Part shown: one piece after another, positions 60,430 through 64,000 of the stretch
Numbering within the stretch: position 1 is the first letter of the stretch
Layout of the letters: every line of letters begins with the position of its first letter
Source: JAMLJG01 sp035327585
Lineage (GTDB): Bacteria > Verrucomicrobiota > Kiritimatiellia > CAIVKH01
Direction: 5' to 3'
NCBI GenBank assembly: GCA_035327585.1
Contig: DAOLDD010000002.1
Span: 1 to 64,000 of the forward strand
DNA: 64,000 nt
The notes under the pieces: generated by a model
Database searches by the model: none
Told to the model about the DNA's origin: nothing
What the model saw: the letters and a program-made list of their open reading frames with translations, nothing else
Position numbers and translations under genes: made by a program

Positions 60430-61413
60430 ATGTTCCGTTCGTTTTTCCTTCCGATCATTCTCGCGGCCGCGCTCATTGCGCCCTCCGCCGTGTGCGCGCG
60501 CTCCAAGCCGTACGAGGAAAGCGAAAAGGAGCATTCCTGGTTCAGCTTCAGCCGGCCCTCCCGCAAAAATCCAGCGGACCAGCTGGTCTGGGCGCGCGAA
60601 TTGCACGCGGATGGCCGCCTGCGCAAAGCCGCGCGGGCCTATCGCGCCCTCGCCGTGACCTGGCCGGGCAGCGAACAGGCGCCGCTCGCGCAGCAGGGAC
60701 TCGCCCGCACGCTCGATGCCCGCGGCAAAGTGGAAGACGCCTTCGACGCCTACCACGAACTCGCGACGCGCTATACCGGCGGCTACGACTATGACGAGGT
60801 CATCCAGCGCCAGTTCGAAATCGCGAAGTCCGTCATGGACCGGCGCCGCGGGTCGCTGCTGATTTTTGGCGGATTCAAAGCGCCGGAGCGCGCCGTGCCG
60901 CTGTTTGAAAAAGTCATCCAGAACGCGCCCCGCGCCCCGTTCGCGCCGGAAGCCCAGTACTTGATTGGACGCGCCTACGAATTGAGCGAACAACTTGAAC
61001 TGGCCGTCGTCGCCTACATGACCGCGCAGCACCGCTACCCGGCGAGCCCCTGGGCCGCCACCGCCTCCTTCGGCCGCGCGCGTGCACTATATCGCCTCTC
61101 CGAGGAAAGCCCGAACGACGAGGAGGCGCTGGAACAGGCCTGGGCCGCCGTGTCCGTATTCCTTAACGCGTTCGCCCAATCCCCCGACGCGGAACTCGCG
61201 CGCGCCTATCGCGAAACCTTGTTGCGCCGCCGCGCGAAGGCGTCCTACGACAAGGCCATTTTCTATGACCGGCTCGCCAAACGGCCCGCCGCCGCGTACC
61301 AGTCGTACTCGGTGTTTGTGCGCCAATTCCCGAATTCGGAGTGGACGGCGCTCGCGCGAGCGCGTATGGAACAGCTAGCGCCCCTCGTGGAGAAGACTGA
61401 TGAAACGAATTAG
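60430..61413 (+). CDS. TPR outer-membrane assembly protein (BamD/YfiO-like)
   Basis: The 327-residue protein starts MFRSFFLPIILAAALIAPSA, a signal peptide. A mostly helical chain follows with tetratricopeptide-like pairs: AARAYRALAVTWPGSEQAPLAQQGLARTL, AFDAYHELATRY, VPLFEKVIQNAPRAPFAPEAQYLIG and SYSVFVRQFPNSEW. The arrangement resembles BamD/YfiO-type TPR proteins. A convincing lipobox is absent (SAVC is not canonical), so membrane anchoring is uncertain. Its end overlaps the LptE gene start by 14 bases, indicating coupling of two envelope-assembly genes. Confidence 0.82.
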   Translation: MFRSFFLPIILAAALIAPSAVCARSKPYEESEKEHSWFSFSRPSRKNPADQLVWARELHADGRLRKAARAYRALAVTWPGSEQAPLAQQGLARTLDARGKVEDAFDAYHELATRYTGGYDYDEVIQRQFEIAKSVMDRRRGSLLIFGGFKAPERAVPLFEKVIQNAPRAPFAPEAQYLIGRAYELSEQLELAVVAYMTAQHRYPASPWAATASFGRARALYRLSEESPNDEEALEQAWAAVSVFLNAFAQSPDAELARAYRETLLRRRAKASYDKAIFYDRLAKRPAAAYQSYSVFVRQFPNSEWTALARARMEQLAPLVEKTDETN

Positions 61414-61918
61414 CGTATTTGCCTTCTGTGCCGCCCTGGTGGGTCTCCTGCTTGCGTCCAGCGGCTGCGCCGGGTACCGGCTCGGCTCCATGCTGCCCGA
61501 CGACATCAAGACGGTCTACGTCCCCTCATTCCTTAATGAGACGAGCGAGCCGCTCATTGAAATCGACTGCCAGCGCGCGGTGATCGAGGAACTCCAGCGC
61601 GACGGCTCGCTTCAGATCGCGGACGAAGCCAGCGCCGACTCCATCGTACGCGTCCGCCTGCGCGAATACCGCCTGGAGCCCGTCGTGTTCGACACCACCA
61701 GCCGCTCGAATGTGCGCCAGTATCGCATCCGGCTGACCGCCGCGATCGTCATGACGCGCCGGGTTGACGACACCGTGATCGTGGAGCGACCCGCCGTTCG
61801 CGGCGAAGGTGTCTTCACCGTGGCCGGCGACCTGAGCTCTTCCAAGCTCACCGGCCTGCCCGTCGCCGCCGCTGACCTCGCGCGCAATATCGTGCAGCAG
61901 ATGGTGGAAGCCTGGTAG
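61400..61918 (+). CDS. lptE: LptE-like LPS-assembly lipoprotein
   Basis: The 172-residue lipoprotein has a lipobox SSGC (Cys near residue 23). A conserved YRLGSMLPDDIKTVYVPSFLNETSEP follows, as in LptE-family proteins that plug LptD in the outer membrane. EIDCQRAVIEELQRDGSLQI and TSRSNVRQYRIRLTAAIVM also match. It overlaps the TPR gene and is followed by a 190-base gap with palindromes. Confidence 0.87.
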   Translation: MKRISVFAFCAALVGLLLASSGCAGYRLGSMLPDDIKTVYVPSFLNETSEPLIEIDCQRAVIEELQRDGSLQIADEASADSIVRVRLREYRLEPVVFDTTSRSNVRQYRIRLTAAIVMTRRVDDTVIVERPAVRGEGVFTVAGDLSSSKLTGLPVAAADLARNIVQQMVEAW

Positions 61919-61993
61919 AGAGATTCGCGAAACATCCATTTCGGGCAACCCCTCGCCCATTTCCAGATCCGGCGCAAGCGGGCGTACATCTTC

Positions 61994-62014
61994 CCCTCTC
62001 CCCGAGGGAGAGGG
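61994..62014. repeat. Dispersed-type GC palindrome after lptE
   Basis: CCCTCTCCC pairs with GGGAGAGGG around CGA, followed by CTGGGGTGAGGGAGAA. This type of CTCTCCC palindrome is widely dispersed in bacterial genomes. No T-run follows. The surrounding gap 61919-62051 shows nothing else. Confidence 0.55.
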
Positions 62015-62051
62015 CTGGGGTGAGGGAGAAACCACGCGTGCACAACCCGGT

Positions 62052-62085
62052 TAAACAAATCGAGCGGTCCGAAGACCGCTCGATT
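62052..62085 (-). terminator. rpsT terminator
   Basis: AATCGAGCGGTC pairs with GACCGCTCGATT (62058-62085) around a tetraloop that reads TTCG on the minus strand, followed by TTGTTT. It lies 23 bases after the rpsT stop. Confidence 0.85.
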
Positions 62086-62108
62086 CAAGTCAATCCATGA
62101 CGGCTCGA

Positions 62109-62378
62109 TCAGGCCGCTTTGAGCGCACGCAGATGATCCGAGGCACGGCCCTTCTTGCGCACCGCTTGGTTTTTCGCGATCACGCCCTTCTTGACCGCCT
62201 TGTCCAGGGCGGAGCAGAAACGACGGAACAGGGCATCGGCCTTCGCCGCGTCCTTGCCCGCAATCGCCGCGTTCATCTGGGTCTGGAATGTCTTGATGAT
62301 CGAGCGATTCGCCTTGTTGCGAAGACGGTCCTCTTCGCTCTGGCGGTGCCGTTTCAATGCCTGCTTCGAATGCGCCAT
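62109..62378 (-). CDS. rpsT: 30S ribosomal protein S20
   Basis: The 89-residue basic protein begins MAHSKQALKRHRQSEEDRLRNKANRS, the S20 N terminus, and has the two helices with KADALFRRFCSALDKAVKKGVI and a conserved C-terminal KNQAVRKKGR. A GAGGAGAGG ribosome site precedes the ATG. It is monocistronic, with its own terminator. A GC palindrome lies in its leader. Confidence 0.97.
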   Translation of the reverse strand: MAHSKQALKRHRQSEEDRLRNKANRSIIKTFQTQMNAAIAGKDAAKADALFRRFCSALDKAVKKGVIAKNQAVRKKGRASDHLRALKAA

Positions 62379-62397
62379 AATATCCTCTCCTCAACCA

Positions 62398-62414
62398 GGG
62401 TGCACCGTGCACCC
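62398..62414 (-). promoter_or_regulatory. 17-bp palindrome in rpsT leader
   Basis: GGGTGCAC-C-GTGCACCC is a perfect dyad 20 bases upstream of the rpsT ATG. It may be a hairpin or protein site, for instance in autoregulation, but this is not established here. Confidence 0.4.
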
Positions 62415-62471
62415 GTTCCGCGGCATTGTTGAACCGCGGGAAAAAGTTGTGACATACTATCGGCCAAGCAC

Positions 62472-63272
62472 ATGAAGTCAACCGGCAATTCGACTGTTTT
62501 TGCAGCCGCACGCGCACGCTACCGCGGGCATCTGCGCGCGGCCCGGTCCGACGATGCCCTGACCGCGCGGGCCGCCGCCGCCTACGCGCATCCCGAGGAG
62601 GTCCTCAAACGCAGCCCACACCAACTGCTCGTTCGCGGGCAGGACGCCGACCTGATCTTCAAGTTCTACACCGATCGCGATCTCTTCGCCCGCTGGCGGC
62701 CCAGCCGGGCCCGGCGCGCCTGGGCCGCCGCCATCGCGATGCGCGAAAGTGAACTGCCGACAATCGAGGTGCTCGGGTTCGTCGACGACTCCCCCGCGTT
62801 CGCCCCCTTCACCTCCTGCCTCGTCATGCGCACGATCCCGGAAACAATGACGTTGCGCGAATGGGTCCGCCGCAATCACCGTCGATGGACGCCCGCCCAG
62901 TGGGACGCCTACCGACACGCGCTATCGACCTTCTGGCTCAGTCTCGGGCGCCACGGATTCTACCATGACGACACGAAGGCCCTGAACATCCTCGTCAAGT
63001 TCCCCGTCGAAACGCCTTTTCCGCACTTCTTCTGGATCGACCCCGAAAGCGTACATCCCGGCCACCGCGCCAGCAGGCACCAGATCCTGCGCAACCTCGC
63101 GCAACTGAATGGCTCGTTGCGCTCCTGGGCGCCGGACGCGCAGCGCCTCCGTTTTCTCGACGAAGTCGCGCGGGTTCATCCGTGGCTGCGCGCCCCCAAC
63201 GCGGAGGCGGTGATACGGCGCTGGACGCACCGGCGCCTGCTCAAGGAAAAGCAAACGCGATGCGGCCCCTGA
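62472..63272 (+). CDS. LPS core kinase-like protein (KdkA/WaaP type)
   Basis: The 266-residue kinase-like protein has ADLIFKFYTDRDLFARWRPSRARR near residue 60 (nucleotide-binding Lys). HGFYHDDTKALNILV near 156 is the catalytic loop, with an Asp pair and Asn, and FFWIDPESVHPGHRASRHQ is the metal-binding Asp region. This pattern fits sugar kinases of the LPS inner core that share the protein-kinase fold. It overlaps the following membrane protein gene by 13 bases. The exact acceptor (Kdo or heptose) is unknown. Confidence 0.8.
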   Translation: MKSTGNSTVFAAARARYRGHLRAARSDDALTARAAAAYAHPEEVLKRSPHQLLVRGQDADLIFKFYTDRDLFARWRPSRARRAWAAAIAMRESELPTIEVLGFVDDSPAFAPFTSCLVMRTIPETMTLREWVRRNHRRWTPAQWDAYRHALSTFWLSLGRHGFYHDDTKALNILVKFPVETPFPHFFWIDPESVHPGHRASRHQILRNLAQLNGSLRSWAPDAQRLRFLDEVARVHPWLRAPNAEAVIRRWTHRRLLKEKQTRCGP

Positions 63273-63970
63273 AATTTCTGATCGGGCTTTTTCTGCTGCC
63301 CGCCGTCTGGATCGTGCTCTCGGCGACCGCGCGCCTCTTCGCCGGCCTGCGCCTTGAGGAGCTGGGCGGCCGGCCCCACGCCGTCTGGTGGCTCGCCGGT
63401 GGGTTCCTCCTCTGGCTCTTTCTCTTTTTCACGATGCCGCGCCCGATGCGGACCTACGTCCTTGCCCACGAGCTGACCCACGCCTTCTGGGCGCTCCTGA
63501 TGGGGGCGCGGGTTTCGCGACTCCGCGTCAGCGCGCGCGGCGGCAGCGTAAATGTGTCCAAATCCAACTGGATCATCACCCTCGCGCCGTATTTCTTCCC
63601 CTTTTACACCGTCCTCGTCGTGGCCCTCGTGTTCGCCCTCGGTTTCGTGACCGATTTAAGGCCGTACGAACCGCTCGCCCTCGCCCTCGTCGGCCTCACC
63701 TACGCCTTTCACCTCACGTTCACCGTCGCCATCCTGCTCCAGCGCCAGCCCGACATCCAGGAACACGGTCGCCTGTTTTCCTACACCGTCATCATCATCC
63801 TGAACCTGCTCGGCGCCGGCCTCGGCGTCGTCGCCGCCGCCCACCCCACCTGGCGCGACTACGCGGCCATCCTTCGCGACGAATCACAATCCACGCTCAC
63901 CGTCCTTGGCCGAGTCGCCGACACCTCCGGACTGCTCAGCGCGGCCAAAAAGCTTTTACCGACCTTGTAA
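63260..63970 (+). CDS. Polytopic membrane protein with HExxH zinc-protease motif
   Basis: The 236-residue protein has five or six hydrophobic segments. VLAHELTHAFWALLMGARV (residue 70 onward) carries HExxH at the start of a helix, as in site-2-protease-like M50 enzymes. A separate third metal ligand of the NPxDG type is not obvious: PYFFPFYTVLVV is the best candidate neighbour. The ATG overlaps the kinase gene by 13 bases. It may be an envelope-linked protease or a relic of one. No PDZ domain is present. Confidence 0.75.
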   Translation: MRPLKFLIGLFLLPAVWIVLSATARLFAGLRLEELGGRPHAVWWLAGGFLLWLFLFFTMPRPMRTYVLAHELTHAFWALLMGARVSRLRVSARGGSVNVSKSNWIITLAPYFFPFYTVLVVALVFALGFVTDLRPYEPLALALVGLTYAFHLTFTVAILLQRQPDIQEHGRLFSYTVIIILNLLGAGLGVVAAAHPTWRDYAAILRDESQSTLTVLGRVADTSGLLSAAKKLLPTL

Positions 63971-64000
63971 GTAGCAAAAAAAGAAATTACAGACGTTGAA

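Overview
The window is a GC-rich, gene-dense stretch of a Gram-negative chromosome, most likely from the PVC superphylum (Verrucomicrobiota/Kiritimatiellota-like). The evidence is a diderm envelope (LptE-like lipoprotein, LPS-kinase-like protein, beta-barrel protein), very large secreted proteins built from LamG domains and Asp-rich 'DTDGDGLPDWWE'-type repeats, a Zn-ribbon/EIIA fusion, a SUF-only Fe-S system and the classical menaquinone pathway. The phylum is inference; gene content and sequence style are what is seen.

Layout. 0-7 kb: a membrane protein, then a ROK sugar kinase and a tight polyphosphate cluster (Ppx/GppA, PPK1, HD-CHAD). 7-12 kb: a secreted cyclophilin, a Ser/Thr kinase with a pseudopilin-like partner, and two divergent EIIA-type PTS regulators, one fused to a zinc ribbon. 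12-20 kb: tRNA-Phe, a nitroreductase, and a complete suf operon on the minus strand (Rrf2 regulator, DUF59, SufC, SufB, SufD, Rieske protein, SufS, SufU). Two similar 230-bp terminal-inverted-repeat elements end exactly on stop codons in this region. 20-24 kb: a PpiC-type lipoprotein, an SDR, a PfkB kinase and a PAS-SpoIIE phosphatase. 24-28 kb: a GH31 glycosidase with an unlisted 55-residue zinc-ribbon gene.

28-50 kb is the accessory core. A two-gene unit, dusB plus aldo/keto reductase, occurs twice in direct orientation (27767-30036 and 48464-50730) and brackets about 18 kb. That interval holds two REP-associated tyrosine transposases with perfect inverted ends, a GH13 amylase fragment, and a minus-strand operon of a 2682-residue secreted multidomain protein, a 2287-residue RHS/YD-repeat protein with a non-core C-terminal tip, and a small TTG-initiated lipoprotein 10 bases after the RHS stop. 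This reads as a polymorphic-toxin locus with an immunity lipoprotein, next to a transposase scar that removed the 5' end of the first dusB and appears to have given it a replacement start codon.

50-57 kb: the men operon (menG, menF, menD, menH, menB) runs directly into the intact dusB-AKR copy. 57-64 kb: tRNA-Arg, recR, the YbaB gene, dnaX, a large-type SRP RNA with an apparent Alu domain, a TPR outer-membrane-assembly protein, lptE, rpsT, an LPS-kinase-like protein and an HExxH membrane protein. All positions, motifs and hairpins were read by eye; no database search was run.
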